Notes: generated from the letters alone by a model not told the origin. A DNA stretch of 64,000 bases from an uncultured Maribacter sp. (GCA_947498505.1 CANMKG010000003.1:186001-250000), one strand, 5' to 3'. Numbered from the stretch's first letter, positions 1 to 9,228 are shown. Numbers and translations are program-made.

Positions 1-3000
1 AAGAATGCCTTTTTTGCAGTGGCTGAGTATAACAATCAAAAAACCTATGTAAGGTTAAATGATGGTAATGCATTATCCGTTAGTAAGTTTAATGTTTCTG
101 GTGTTAAACTACAAAAAGGAATAAAAGGATTTATTTTTGGAGAGCGCGGAGTTTGGCGCCCTGGAGATCAAATATTTCTTTCGTTTATGTTAAACGATAA
201 TGCCAATAAATTACCTCAAAATCATCCCGTAAAACTTGAGGTTATAAATCCATATAACAAAGTAGTTTATAGAAAAGTTAAAACTTCTGGTGTAAATAAT
301 TTTTATCAATTTAATGTAAAAACTAATGAAGATGCTCCAACCGGAAATTGGTTGGTAAAAGTATCGGTCGGTGGAGCACGTTTTACTAAAACTCTAAAAA
401 TTGAAACCATTAAGCCTAACCGATTAAAAATAAAATCCGATTTTGAAGAAGATATATTAAGTGGTAAAAAACCTGTAGTCGGAAATCTAGAGGTAAAATG
501 GCTACATGGGGCAATAGCTAAAAATTTAAATGCTGATATTACTGCAAAGTTTAGTGCTTCAAGTACAACATTTAAAACTTTTCCTGGGTATGTTTTTGAT
601 GATCCTACACGTAAATTTAGTGCTGAAGAACAAGTAGTTTTTAATGGTAAAATTGATGAACAAGGTAAGGCTAATTTTGCCTTAAATACTAACTTAAAAG
701 GGAAAGCTCCAGGGATGCTAAAAACTGCTTTTGTTACCAAGGTTTATGAAAATGGAGGTGATTTTAGCACAGATGTATTTACAAAAACGTATTCACCATA
801 TAAAACGTATATAGGAATTAATACACCTAAGGGAGATAAGGCAAGAGGAATGCTTTTAACCGATGTTAAGCACAAGTTTGAGATTGTATCTGTCGACCAA
901 AATGGAAACCCTAAGGCTGCCAAAAATTTAGAAGTTACCATATACAAAGTTAACTGGCGTTGGTGGTGGGATACCTCTGAAGAAAACCTTTCGAGTTATA
1001 GTAATAGTAGTTATAGAGAAAAAGTTTTTGATAAAAGTATTAGTACAAATTCAAAAGGTAAAGCGGTATTTGATTTTGAATTAAAGTATCCAAATTGGGG
1101 AAGGTATTTGGTGCATGTTAATGATGTAAATGGCGGTCATTCAACTGGAAAAACTATATATATAGATTGGCCAGGGTGGGCAGGAAAATCAAGAAAAGGA
1201 GACCCATCTGCAGCATCTATGCTAGTTTTTTCTACAAATAAAGAAACCTATAATGTTGGTGAAAAAGCAATTGTTACTTTTCCTAGTTCTAAAGGAGGAA
1301 GAGCGTTGGTTACTGTTGAAAACGGAAGCGAAGTTTTAGAGTCTTTATGGGTAGAAACAAATGAAGGAGAAACTAAATTTAATTTGCCTATTTCAGAATT
1401 GTATACGCCTAACGTGTTTATTCATATTAGTTTGTTACAACCTCATGCAAAAACAACCAACGATGCTCCAATTCGTTTATATGGTGTTACAGGAATAGCT
1501 GTTGAAAATTTAGAAACTAAACTACAACCTATTATTACAATGCCTGACGTTTTAAGGCCAGAAGATAATGTTACTATAAAAATAAAAGAAAAGCAGGGTA
1601 AGGCAATGACGTATAGTATTGCTGTCGTGGACGAAGGTTTATTAGACCTAACTAGATTTAAAACACCTAATCCTTGGGATACTTTTTATGCCAAAGAAGC
1701 CTTAGGTGTAAAAACATGGGATGTTTATGATGATGTCATTGGAGCTTTTGGGGGTAGAATAAATCAGGTATTTGCAATTGGTGGAGATAATGAATTGGCA
1801 GGTGCAAAAAACAAAAAAGCAAATAGGTTTAAACCTGTAGTTATGTATTTAGGTCCTTTTGAGCTAAAAGAAGGAAAAAGTAAATCACATAAAATTAAAA
1901 TTCCAAAATATGTCGGTTCCGTACGAACAATGGTAATAGCAGGCGATGTTACTAAAGAAGCTTACGGAAGAGCTGAAAAAACAACACCGGTGCGTAAACC
2001 ATTAATGGTTTTAGCTTCGTTACCTAGAAAAATAACTCCTGGAGAAAAGGTTACTTTGCCTATTACGGTTTTCGCAATGGAAAAAAAGATTAAAAATGTA
2101 ACGGTTAAAATAAAGAATGATAAATCTTTTAATGTAAGTGGGTCAGCGGTACAAACGGTTTCTTTTTCGCAGCCAGATGAAAAAATGGTATACTTTAATT
2201 TGGACGTTACTGAATTTAAGGGAATAGGAAAAGTAATTGTCGAGGCCTCTGGAAATGGAGAAAAAGCTTCTTTTGAAATCCCTATTGATGTTGTAAACCC
2301 TAATCCTGTTACCACAGAGTTAACTAATTTAGTTATAGAGGGAAATAAAAGCCAAACGATTAATTTAGAAACTTTTGGAATTTCTGGAAGTAATACAGCG
2401 CAAATAGAGTTTTCTACGTTACCTCCAATGAATTTTAATGCACGCCTACAGTATTTAATTCAGTATCCACATGGGTGTGTAGAGCAGACAACTTCGGCAG
2501 CTTTCCCACAGTTGTTTTTAGCAGATGTTTTTGATGTAGATGGAAATAGAAAAAAACGAATTAAAGTACATATTGAAAGCGCAATAAAGCGCTTGGGAGG
2601 ATTTCAACTACCTAATGGAGGATTTTCTTATTGGCAAGGTCAAAATAGTGCTAACGATTGGGGAACTTCTTATGCGGGACATTTTTTATTAGAAGCGGAA
2701 AAAAGGGGTTATGTACTTCCTATAGGGTTTAAATCTAGTTGGGTTAGTTATCAAAGGCAAATTGCAAAGCAATGGAGAGCTTCAAGTAACAATTCAGATT
2801 TAGCTCAGGCATATAGGTTGTACACTTTAGCACTTTCAGGAAATGCGGACATTGCTTCAATGAACAGGTTAAGAGAAACAAGTACAATGTCTAACGAGGC
2901 TAAATATCGTTTGGCTGCAAGTTATGCACTTGTGGGACAAGATAAAGTAGCTAAAGAATTACTCATTAATGCTAGTTTAGATTTCAATAGTACTAAGCAT

Positions 3001-3807
3001 AATTATTATACTTACGGTTCTGGCAGTAGAAATAGAGCTATGGCATTAGAAACCTTGGTTTTATTAAAAGAGATTCAAAAATCTCAAAACATGGCGAAGG
3101 ATGTTGCTGACAGATTATCTGAAAAAAAATGGATGAGCACGCAAGCAACTGCGTATAGTTTATTATCCATGGCTAAGTTTGTTGAAATGATTGGAGGTAA
3201 ACAAATACAAGCTAGTGTAACGGTTGGTGGCGTTTCAGAAAAAGTTAGTACTTCAAAAACTATAGCGAATAGAGATTTAGTTATAAAAAAAGGAGCAAAT
3301 ACAGTTACCGTTAAAAACAATGAAAGCAACACATTATATGTGAATATTGTAAATAATGGAATTTTACCCGTTGGTTCAGAAAAAGTTGTAGAACGTAATT
3401 TAAAAGCAACATTAAAGTTTAAGGCTAAAAATGGTAAAGCAATAGATGTGTCTAAAATTTCACAGGGAACTAATTTTGTTGCTGAGGTTACATTAAGCAA
3501 TTTAACAAGCAGAACAGTTAAAGATATGGCACTTACAGAAATTTTTCCTAGCGGATGGGAAATAGTAAATACCAGATTTACAGATTTCGGCAGCTATTCT
3601 GCAAATAAAAGTAAACACATTGATATTAGAGATGATAGAGTGAACTTCTATTTTGATTTGAATAGAAACGAAACTAAAACATTTAGAGTATTATTAAATG
3701 CATCGTATTTAGGAAAATACTATTTGCCTGGTATTCAAGCTGAGGCTATGTATGATAATGATTTTGCAATAAGAACAAAAGGAGAATGGGTTGAAGTAAT
3801 TCAATAA
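1..3807 (+). CDS. Alpha-2-macroglobulin family protein (3' part, 5' end outside window)
   Basis: The frame is open from base 1, so the gene begins before the window; the GTG at 19 is only an internal codon. The 1268 visible residues match the MG2, bait-region, thioester and C-terminal receptor-like part of bacterial A2M. A CVEQ thioester motif lies at nt 2476-2487 (visible residues 826-829) in the context PHGCVEQTTSA, so the covalent-trap chemistry looks intact. An A-L-helical segment after it (about residues 860-1090) fits the alpha/alpha-toroid thioester domain. In proteobacteria A2M is a periplasmic, usually lipid-anchored protease trap encoded beside PBP1C; here pbpC follows 1.6 kb downstream, supporting that pairing. 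The signal peptide or lipobox cannot be seen. The stop is 6 nt from a convergent gene. Family assignment is secure. Confidence 0.93.
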   Translation, partial: KNAFFAVAEYNNQKTYVRLNDGNALSVSKFNVSGVKLQKGIKGFIFGERGVWRPGDQIFLSFMLNDNANKLPQNHPVKLEVINPYNKVVYRKVKTSGVNNFYQFNVKTNEDAPTGNWLVKVSVGGARFTKTLKIETIKPNRLKIKSDFEEDILSGKKPVVGNLEVKWLHGAIAKNLNADITAKFSASSTTFKTFPGYVFDDPTRKFSAEEQVVFNGKIDEQGKANFALNTNLKGKAPGMLKTAFVTKVYENGGDFSTDVFTKTYSPYKTYIGINTPKGDKARGMLLTDVKHKFEIVSVDQNGNPKAAKNLEVTIYKVNWRWWWDTSEENLSSYSNSSYREKVFDKSISTNSKGKAVFDFELKYPNWGRYLVHVNDVNGGHSTGKTIYIDWPGWAGKSRKGDPSAASMLVFSTNKETYNVGEKAIVTFPSSKGGRALVTVENGSEVLESLWVETNEGETKFNLPISELYTPNVFIHISLLQPHAKTTNDAPIRLYGVTGIAVENLETKLQPIITMPDVLRPEDNVTIKIKEKQGKAMTYSIAVVDEGLLDLTRFKTPNPWDTFYAKEALGVKTWDVYDDVIGAFGGRINQVFAIGGDNELAGAKNKKANRFKPVVMYLGPFELKEGKSKSHKIKIPKYVGSVRTMVIAGDVTKEAYGRAEKTTPVRKPLMVLASLPRKITPGEKVTLPITVFAMEKKIKNVTVKIKNDKSFNVSGSAVQTVSFSQPDEKMVYFNLDVTEFKGIGKVIVEASGNGEKASFEIPIDVVNPNPVTTELTNLVIEGNKSQTINLETFGISGSNTAQIEFSTLPPMNFNARLQYLIQYPHGCVEQTTSAAFPQLFLADVFDVDGNRKKRIKVHIESAIKRLGGFQLPNGGFSYWQGQNSANDWGTSYAGHFLLEAEKRGYVLPIGFKSSWVSYQRQIAKQWRASSNNSDLAQAYRLYTLALSGNADIASMNRLRETSTMSNEAKYRLAASYALVGQDKVAKELLINASLDFNSTKHNYYTYGSGSRNRAMALETLVLLKEIQKSQNMAKDVADRLSEKKWMSTQATAYSLLSMAKFVEMIGGKQIQASVTVGGVSEKVSTSKTIANRDLVIKKGANTVTVKNNESNTLYVNIVNNGILPVGSEKVVERNLKATLKFKAKNGKAIDVSKISQGTNFVAEVTLSNLTSRTVKDMALTEIFPSGWEIVNTRFTDFGSYSANKSKHIDIRDDRVNFYFDLNRNETKTFRVLLNASYLGKYYLPGIQAEAMYDNDFAIRTKGEWVEVIQ

Positions 3808-3813
3808 AAGCCG

Positions 3814-4245
3814 CTACGACGCCATTGTTTGGGTTTTGGAAAAATCTTTTGCCCACAAAATGGCATTTTCTAAAGAGGTAAATCTTTTAAAAGAAGCGCT
3901 CACAAATAACTCTTCTAAAACGGCATTAAAAAAGCCAGTTTTAGTATAACTTACAATACCATAAGCTTTAAGTTTATAGCTATGCTTGTAGAATTTAAGC
4001 CAATCAGAAGGAATAACGGAGTAAGAATTTATTCGGTTGGAAATAAGTACTATTCGTTTACCATTTTGTTCATACAAATTGGCGATATCTTCCGTTACTT
4101 TTTTGCCATGCTCATCCCACGAAAAAATAACGTCTTCATTAATTTCCGATACTACAAACGTATCAAACAAGTAGAAACTTCCAAAATCATAAGCAAGTTC
4201 ACTGTTTGCTTGTCTGTAAAAGATAGAATCTTTTAACCTCCCCAC
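3814..4245 (-). CDS. Conserved hypothetical protein, STAS/SpoIIAA-like
   Basis: A 143-residue cytoplasmic protein without signal peptide or membrane helix. The pattern of short strands and amphipathic helices (for example DTFVVSEINEDVIFSWDEHGK, then KRIVLISNRINSYSVIP, ending ENAILWAKDF) resembles the SpoIIAA-like/STAS fold common in flavobacterial hypotheticals; this is a fold guess, not a motif match. The start is uncertain. No ATG is available between the upstream in-frame stop and residue 1; the first usable codon is GTG at 4245, with an ATT immediately before it. It faces the A2M gene tail to tail and lies 107 nt downstream of cvpA on the same strand, so it may be read from the cvpA promoter. 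No function can be assigned. Confidence 0.7.
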   Translation of the reverse strand: MGRLKDSIFYRQANSELAYDFGSFYLFDTFVVSEINEDVIFSWDEHGKKVTEDIANLYEQNGKRIVLISNRINSYSVIPSDWLKFYKHSYKLKAYGIVSYTKTGFFNAVLEELFVSASFKRFTSLENAILWAKDFSKTQTMAS

Positions 4246-4352
4246 AATGCTTTCATTTTCATGTTCTCACTACAAAGTAACTGAAGAAACCATTTAAAAA
4301 AGCCTAGATGTCGATGAATAACGTTGAAAATCTGTAAAAAGCACATTTAATG

Positions 4353-4871
4353 TTATACAGACTCCATTTCTTTAGTGCTAACTTCCTTTTTTTCTTTTAA
4401 AACTTTACTAAAAACAAAAGCACCAATTTCTTTAATTGGTTGATATAGAATGGATTCCTTTTTGGTTTCTTCACTCATAATAGAGAAAGTATTATTCATT
4501 CTATCAAAGAAAATTAAAAATCCGCCTAAAATTACTGCAACTTTTAAAGCCCCAAATAAAGCTCCAGCAACCTTATTAAGTAGTCCTAACATGGCAAAAT
4601 CAGCAATTTTAGTTAAAAATTTTCCAGCGATATGTACAACTAACACAATAGCTACAAACGTAATTATAAATGAACCAAAGTTTATGTAGCGTTCGTTCCA
4701 TTTCATATTTTCATGCAAGTAATCACCTGCGATGTACGAAAAATGAATGGCACCGTATATACCTGCAATTAATGCAATTATAGACGCTATTTCAACAAAA
4801 AGACCATTTTTTAAGCCTTTCCAAAGTCCCCAAATTAATAGTATGCCTAATATGATATCTAAAATTGCCAT
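4353..4871 (-). CDS. cvpA: CvpA family membrane protein
   Basis: A 172-residue protein with four predicted membrane helices (about residues 2-20, 26-48, 64-88 and 100-122) and a charged cytoplasmic tail. The N-terminal pattern of alternating glycine and hydrophobics (ILDIILGILLIWGLWKGLKNG) is typical of CvpA, first known from colicin V production in E. coli and now linked to envelope homeostasis. The ATG lies about 18 nt downstream of a perfect minus-strand TATATTTG -7 element, so the start is supported. It is divergent from the 118-residue hypothetical at 4960; the two promoters lie within 30 bp of each other. The local context with PBP1C and A2M fits an envelope-maintenance neighbourhood, but that link is inference. 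Confidence 0.88.
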   Translation of the reverse strand: MAILDIILGILLIWGLWKGLKNGLFVEIASIIALIAGIYGAIHFSYIAGDYLHENMKWNERYINFGSFIITFVAIVLVVHIAGKFLTKIADFAMLGLLNKVAGALFGALKVAVILGGFLIFFDRMNNTFSIMSEETKKESILYQPIKEIGAFVFSKVLKEKKEVSTKEMESV

Positions 4872-4888
4872 GTATTGTTGCTTTAAAA

Positions 4889-4896
4889 CAAATATA
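4889..4896 (-). promoter_or_regulatory. -7 element TATATTTG of cvpA
   Basis: On the minus strand this reads TATATTTG, a perfect match to the Bacteroidota TAnnTTTG -7 consensus. It lies 17 nt before the cvpA ATG. No convincing -33 TTTG is seen. Confidence 0.6.
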
Positions 4897-4909
4897 GAAC
4901 TTTGATTTG

Positions 4910-4917
4910 TACCTTTG
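4910..4917 (+). promoter_or_regulatory. -7 element TACCTTTG of the gene at 4960
   Basis: A perfect TAnnTTTG match, 42 nt before the ATG. It lies 13 bp from the oppositely directed cvpA -7 element, so the two promoters probably compete or share regulation. Confidence 0.6.
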
Positions 4918-4959
4918 AATTAGATTTTAAGATAACCAAAAGATTAGTAAAATAGCGAA

Positions 4960-5316
4960 ATGTCTAGAGATTTAGAATTAAAAGAACGTTGGGAGTTGCT
5001 TGTAGAAAAGTTGTCTGTTCAATTTGCTGATGGAGACGACCTAGATTTAGATGCCATAATTTACCTAGTAGGTGTTCAAGAATTGGGTCAATATCATAGA
5101 GAATATAAAAAGGATGAAAAGCTACATTTAATGCATATTGCAATATGTAGATTATTGGAACCCTATGGTTATTATGAATTTGATTTTTTTGATGATGATG
5201 GATGGCCGCATTATAAGGTAAAAGCAGAATTACCTGCGTTAAAAGCTGGAGAACAATCTGTTTTAATGAAAGAAGCTTTGGTTGGATATTTTTTGGAGAA
5301 AGAATATATAGTTTAA
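4960..5316 (+). CDS. Conserved hypothetical protein (118 aa)
   Basis: A soluble 118-residue acidic protein, with no signal peptide, membrane helix or cysteine pair. Its sequence has a helical first half (LKERWELLVEKLSVQF, then DLDAIIYLVGVQELGQ) and an acidic aromatic segment DFFDDDGWPHY near residue 75. I recall similar short proteins as conserved hypotheticals in flavobacteria but know no function. The ATG at 4960 is supported by a perfect -7 element 42 nt upstream. pbpC begins 67 nt downstream on the same strand, so the two may be co-transcribed. Confidence 0.8.
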   Translation: MSRDLELKERWELLVEKLSVQFADGDDLDLDAIIYLVGVQELGQYHREYKKDEKLHLMHIAICRLLEPYGYYEFDFFDDDGWPHYKVKAELPALKAGEQSVLMKEALVGYFLEKEYIV

Positions 5317-5383
5317 ATACCCTTCCTTACTTAAAAGATGATGAGGTTACCTTAGTCAGCTATAAAAGCATACAAATTTGGTA

Positions 5384-7726
5384 ATGAAAAAAATTAGAAG
5401 GTCAATACAATCTCACCCTAAGAAAACGGTTGTCTTCTTATTTTTATTAATAGCATATTACTTTTGTTTACCCACTGAGCTATTTAATAAGCCAACATCA
5501 ACGGTTGTTGAAAGCAGTAATAATGAACTTTTAGGAGCAATCATTGCTGAAGACGGTCAATGGCGTTTTCCAGAATTGGATAGTGTACCTCAAAAATTTA
5601 AGGCTTGTTTGTTACAATTTGAAGATGCTCATTTTTATTACCATCCAGGGTTTAATCCTGTTTCAATGGTTAAGGCAATGGGTGAAAATATAGCAGCGGG
5701 GAAAACAGTTCGCGGAGGTAGCACTATTACACAGCAAGTAATTAGACTATCTAGAGAAGACAAAAGGCGTACGTATTATGAAAAGTTTATTGAGCTTGTC
5801 CTAGCAACTCGTTTAGAATTAAGGTATTCTAAAGGCCAAATATTAAAACTATATGCAAGTCATGCGCCATATGGAGGAAATGTTGTTGGTTTAGATGTTG
5901 CGGCTTGGCGATATTACGGTTTACGACCACATCAGCTTTCTTGGGCTGAGACGGCAACACTTGCAGTATTACCAAATGCTCCAAGTTTGATATACCCAGG
6001 GAAAAATCAAAATAAACTATTATTAAAACGAAATAGACTTTTAAAAAAGCTTTTAAACAAAAAGTATATTGACAGTATTACTTATAATACGGCGTTGCTA
6101 GAAGAATTGCCGCAAAAACCATATAACTTACCTAAAATTGCTCCTCACCTGTTGCAAAATATTGCGAAACAATATAAGGGTAATAGAGTAACTACTACCG
6201 TTAACGTTAGTCTTCAAAAAAATGTAAATACCATTGTAGATAAACATTACAAATCATTAAAACAAAATATGATTTATAATGCGGCAGTACTTGTTTTGGA
6301 TGTGCAAACTCGTGAGGTTATGGCATATGTAGGTAACACTAATACTACCAAAGAACATCAAAAAGATGTAGATTTAATTCTAGCAAACCGTAGTACTGGG
6401 AGTGTTATAAAACCGCTTTTATACAGTGCAATGTTGGATGGAGGAGAGTTAATTCCTGATATGCTGGTTGCAGATGTTCCAACTCAAATTGCAGGATATA
6501 CTCCTGAAAATTTTAACGAAGATTATAGTGGTGCGGTTCAAGCAAAAAAAGCATTAGCAAGGTCGCTTAATATTCCTGCAGTTAGACTTTTACAGTCATT
6601 TGGCCTGGAAAAATTCAGAGATCAATTGGATTTTTTTAAGTTAAACGGAATTAATAAACCAGCCAATCATTATGGGCTTACGTTAATTTTAGGAGGTGCA
6701 GAAAGCAATCTTTGGGATTTGTCAAAAACATACGCAAACCTTGCTTCAACGGTAAACCATTATAATGAAACTTCTTCTGAATATTATACGAACGAATTTG
6801 TTTCTCCAATCTTAAATAAGGATGATAAAGCAGATTTTGGTGAAAAATCTACTCAAAAAACCTTTTTCGATGCAGGAAGTATTTACCTCACTTTTGAGGC
6901 CATGAAAGAGGTTAATAGACCTGAAGGAAACGAATCTTGGGAGTTTTATGATTCCAGTAAGGAAATTGCTTGGAAAACGGGCACTAGTTTCGGAAATAAA
7001 GACGCTTGGGCTATAGGCGTTACTAAAAAACATGTTGTAGGCGTTTGGGTAGGTAATGCAGATGGTGAGGGGAGGCCAGACTTAACTGGTGTTTCTGGTG
7101 CTGCACCTATATTATTTGATGTTTTTGATGTTTTACCAAGTGCTGATTGGTTTCAAAAACCTTTAGATGAATTTACAAATGTAAAGGTGTGTACCGATAG
7201 CGGTTATTTGGCTTCTCTACAATGTCCAACTAAACAAGTATCAGTTCCAAATAAAAAAAATGTTGTTAAAGTTTGTCCTTATCATAAAGAGATACAGCTA
7301 AACAATAAGGGATTTCGGGTAAATTCTTCTTGTTCAGATTTAACTAAAACTGTTTCTAAATCTTGGTTTGTTTTACCTCCATTAATGGAGTTTTATTTCA
7401 AGAAGAGTAATCCAACATATCAATCATTACCAGCCTTGGATGGAAATTGCGAGCTATCTGGGGTTTCTCCGATGCAATTTATTTATCCCAAAAACGGGAG
7501 TAAAATTATACTTGCAAAAAATTTTAAAGGACAAAAAAATGAACTTGTTTTACAACTTGCCCACACAAAACCAGAAACCAAAGTGTTTTGGTATTTAGAT
7601 GATATGTATGTTAACCAGACGACTAATTTTCACGAAATAGGAATACTTCCAAAAAAAGGAAAACATGTAATAACCGCTTTAGATGCTCTTGGGAATGAGA
7701 CTTCTATACAGGTGACAATAGAATAA
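5384..7726 (+). CDS. pbpC: Penicillin-binding protein 1C
   Basis: A bifunctional peptidoglycan synthase anchored in the inner membrane by one N-terminal helix (about residues 12-31). The glycosyltransferase-51 domain shows the catalytic glutamate in EDAHFYYHPGF (E80) and the RGGSTITQQ motif. The transpeptidase domain has SVIK (S340 nucleophile, K343), SLN (S394-N396) and KTG (K531). The C-terminal 90 residues, after a cysteine-rich linker, match the BiPBP_C domain that separates PBP1C from PBP1A/1B. The longest open frame starts at a TTG at 5378, but the ATG at 5384 is the better start (780 aa). Proximity to the A2M gene reproduces the pbpC-A2M association known from proteobacteria, thought to protect or repair the wall after damage. 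Convergent with gpsA 9 nt away. Confidence 0.96.
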   Translation: MKKIRRSIQSHPKKTVVFLFLLIAYYFCLPTELFNKPTSTVVESSNNELLGAIIAEDGQWRFPELDSVPQKFKACLLQFEDAHFYYHPGFNPVSMVKAMGENIAAGKTVRGGSTITQQVIRLSREDKRRTYYEKFIELVLATRLELRYSKGQILKLYASHAPYGGNVVGLDVAAWRYYGLRPHQLSWAETATLAVLPNAPSLIYPGKNQNKLLLKRNRLLKKLLNKKYIDSITYNTALLEELPQKPYNLPKIAPHLLQNIAKQYKGNRVTTTVNVSLQKNVNTIVDKHYKSLKQNMIYNAAVLVLDVQTREVMAYVGNTNTTKEHQKDVDLILANRSTGSVIKPLLYSAMLDGGELIPDMLVADVPTQIAGYTPENFNEDYSGAVQAKKALARSLNIPAVRLLQSFGLEKFRDQLDFFKLNGINKPANHYGLTLILGGAESNLWDLSKTYANLASTVNHYNETSSEYYTNEFVSPILNKDDKADFGEKSTQKTFFDAGSIYLTFEAMKEVNRPEGNESWEFYDSSKEIAWKTGTSFGNKDAWAIGVTKKHVVGVWVGNADGEGRPDLTGVSGAAPILFDVFDVLPSADWFQKPLDEFTNVKVCTDSGYLASLQCPTKQVSVPNKKNVVKVCPYHKEIQLNNKGFRVNSSCSDLTKTVSKSWFVLPPLMEFYFKKSNPTYQSLPALDGNCELSGVSPMQFIYPKNGSKIILAKNFKGQKNELVLQLAHTKPETKVFWYLDDMYVNQTTNFHEIGILPKKGKHVITALDALGNETSIQVTIE

Positions 7727-7735
7727 AAACACCAG

Positions 7736-8737
7736 TTAATCTAAAAAGTTGGTAAGGTCTTTAAATGTTTTTTTAACGTTTTTACCTTTGTAAAGTACTT
7801 CGTAAACAGCATTAATTATGGGAGTGGGGTACTTTTTTTGATGCTTTTTTATAATTAAATGTGCGCTTTTTGTGGCATAGTATCCTTCTGCAATCATACT
7901 CATTTCCATTTGAGCGCTTTTAACTGTATACCCTTTCCCAATCATATTACCAAACATACGATTTCGACTAAAGACAGAGTATCCAGTAACTAATAAATCA
8001 CCTAAATAGGCCGAGTTGTTAATGTTACGTTTCATTTTATGAACACGTTTAATAAACAACTTCATTTCTCGAATAGAATTGCTCATTAAAACGCTCTGAA
8101 AATTATCACCGTAACCTAAACCATGATAAATGCCTGCCGCTATAGCATAAATATTTTTAAGCATTGCAGCGTATTCTGTACCAATAATATCATCAGAAAT
8201 TTTAGTCTTGATATAATGGCATTTTAAATTATTGGCAACCGTCATGGCTTTTTCTTGGTCTGCACAGGCGATTGTTAAGTAAGATAAACGCTCTAGGGCA
8301 ACTTCTTCAGCATGACATGGTCCTGTAATAACTCCTATATTTTCAAAAGGAACATCATATTTTTCATGAAAGTGTTCGCCAACAATTAAACCAGTTTCAG
8401 GAACAATACCTTTAATAGCAGAAAAAATAACCTTGTTTGTTAGAGGTAATGTTAGTTTTTTTAATTCATTATCTAAAAAAGCAGATGGTATTGCAAAAAT
8501 TAAGATATCTGCTTTTTCACAAGCCTCATTAAAACAATCTGTTAATACCAATTGCTTGATATTAAATTCTACAGAGCTTAAATAATTTGGATTGTGTTTT
8601 TCGTTTTTAATATGAGATATGGCTTCGGAGTTTCTCATATACCATACCACAGTATCTTGATTCTCTGTCAACATTTTTACAATTGCGGTAGCCCAACTTC
8701 CACCACCTAAAACTGCAAATTTTAAATCTGTATTCAT
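7736..8737 (-). CDS. gpsA: Glycerol-3-phosphate dehydrogenase [NAD(P)+]
   Basis: Reduces dihydroxyacetone phosphate to sn-glycerol 3-phosphate, the backbone for phospholipid synthesis. The 333-residue length is typical. The N-terminal Rossmann motif GGGSWATA is at residues 12-19; the second half holds the substrate-binding segment YAAMLKNIYAIAAGI with the expected catalytic lysine, and a downstream NRMFGN motif. The longest frame begins one codon earlier at TTG; the ATG at 8737 is preferred. A perfect -7 element (TAATTTTG) lies 20 nt upstream. Expressed alone, divergent from the intergenic RNA candidate and sulP. Confidence 0.95.
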   Translation of the reverse strand: MNTDLKFAVLGGGSWATAIVKMLTENQDTVVWYMRNSEAISHIKNEKHNPNYLSSVEFNIKQLVLTDCFNEACEKADILIFAIPSAFLDNELKKLTLPLTNKVIFSAIKGIVPETGLIVGEHFHEKYDVPFENIGVITGPCHAEEVALERLSYLTIACADQEKAMTVANNLKCHYIKTKISDDIIGTEYAAMLKNIYAIAAGIYHGLGYGDNFQSVLMSNSIREMKLFIKRVHKMKRNINNSAYLGDLLVTGYSVFSRNRMFGNMIGKGYTVKSAQMEMSMIAEGYYATKSAHLIIKKHQKKYPTPIINAVYEVLYKGKNVKKTFKDLTNFLD

Positions 8738-8756
8738 CAAATGTTTTTAACAATGC

Positions 8757-8764
8757 CAAAATTA
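8757..8764 (-). promoter_or_regulatory. -7 element TAATTTTG of gpsA
   Basis: A perfect TAnnTTTG on the minus strand, 19 nt upstream of the gpsA ATG, giving a very short leader. Confidence 0.6.
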
Positions 8765-9044
8765 CCAAAATAAACGGTTAAGAATAAAATGTTTTACAAT
8801 ATCATAAATATTATAGCATGTTATTTAAAATTAAAAGGAGAATAAAATGTAAATATCGATGAACTACATGATGCTCTTTTATGTTAAAATTGATCTTAAT
8901 CGAATAAATCAGATGAACTGCATTCAATACGATGAAATGCCGAAAACTTTAACATTACGAGCGTTTTTTTGTACAATGATAATTTAAAAAGCAACGTTAT
9001 TAATTATAGAAACATGGTATTTTAAAAATGCGGTTTCAAAAAAG
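8765..9044. other. Intergenic, AT-rich, no supported gene
   Basis: About 280 bp between the gpsA promoter and the RNA candidate. It contains a near-direct repeat, GATGAACTACAT (8858) and GATGAACTGCAT (8913), 55 bp apart. The only open frame is 42 codons (8859-8987), without a promoter match or recognisable sequence. A weak -7 (TATTTTAA, 9018-9025) could start the downstream RNA. Confidence 0.5.
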
Positions 9045-9139
9045 GACAATTATAATTTTTAGCGTCTGATATAGAAATTATGATTTTTGGTTGGTTAATT
9101 AAAAAGGCCGTTCTAAGAAATAACTTAGAGCGGTTTTTT
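9045..9139 (+). ncRNA. Candidate small RNA, copy A
   Basis: No coding gene precedes the strong terminator at 9108-9139, so an RNA should end here. Upstream is a 13-bp stem (9049-9061 with 9072-9084, including two G-T wobbles) closing a 10-nt loop. It is followed by TTTGGTTGGTTAATTA, then the terminator. The same order (AU-rich stem-loop, TTTGGTTGGTTA, terminator) occurs at 35732-35812. The stems differ in sequence but both pair, so the structure rather than the sequence is kept. The 5' end is uncertain. It could alternatively be the leader of sulP with an attenuator, but sulP has its own perfect promoter downstream of the terminator. Confidence 0.5.
9108..9139 (+). terminator. Rho-independent terminator of RNA candidate A
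   Basis: CCGTTCTAAG (9108-9117) pairs with CTTAGAGCGG (9124-9133), one G-T wobble, six-base loop, followed by six T. On the minus strand the hairpin is followed by five T, so it may work both ways. Confidence 0.8.
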
Positions 9140-9202
9140 GTTATATAATAATCAATTTTGAGCTATGATAAGGGTATTTCTCTCTATCAAAAGAAATTAT
9201 GG

Positions 9203-9210
9203 TATTTTTG
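9203..9210 (+). promoter_or_regulatory. -7 element TATTTTTG of sulP
   Basis: A perfect TAnnTTTG match, 18 nt before the GTG start, implying a leader of roughly 12 nt. No clear -33 TTTG. Confidence 0.6.
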
Positions 9211-9228
9211 CCCCCTTAAATTAGCGAC

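Noticed and set aside
306-740. 144-codon antisense frame inside the A2M gene (and similar long antisense frames at 1962-2315, 3084-3500 and 10146-10499)
   Set aside because: They mirror real genes, have hydrophobic, low-complexity translations caused by antisense codon bias, and have no promoters.
8859-8987. 42-codon plus-strand open frame starting MNYMMLFYVKIDLN
   Set aside because: No -7 element, no recognisable domain, and this length is expected by chance in AT-rich DNA; kept only as a note in the intergenic entry.
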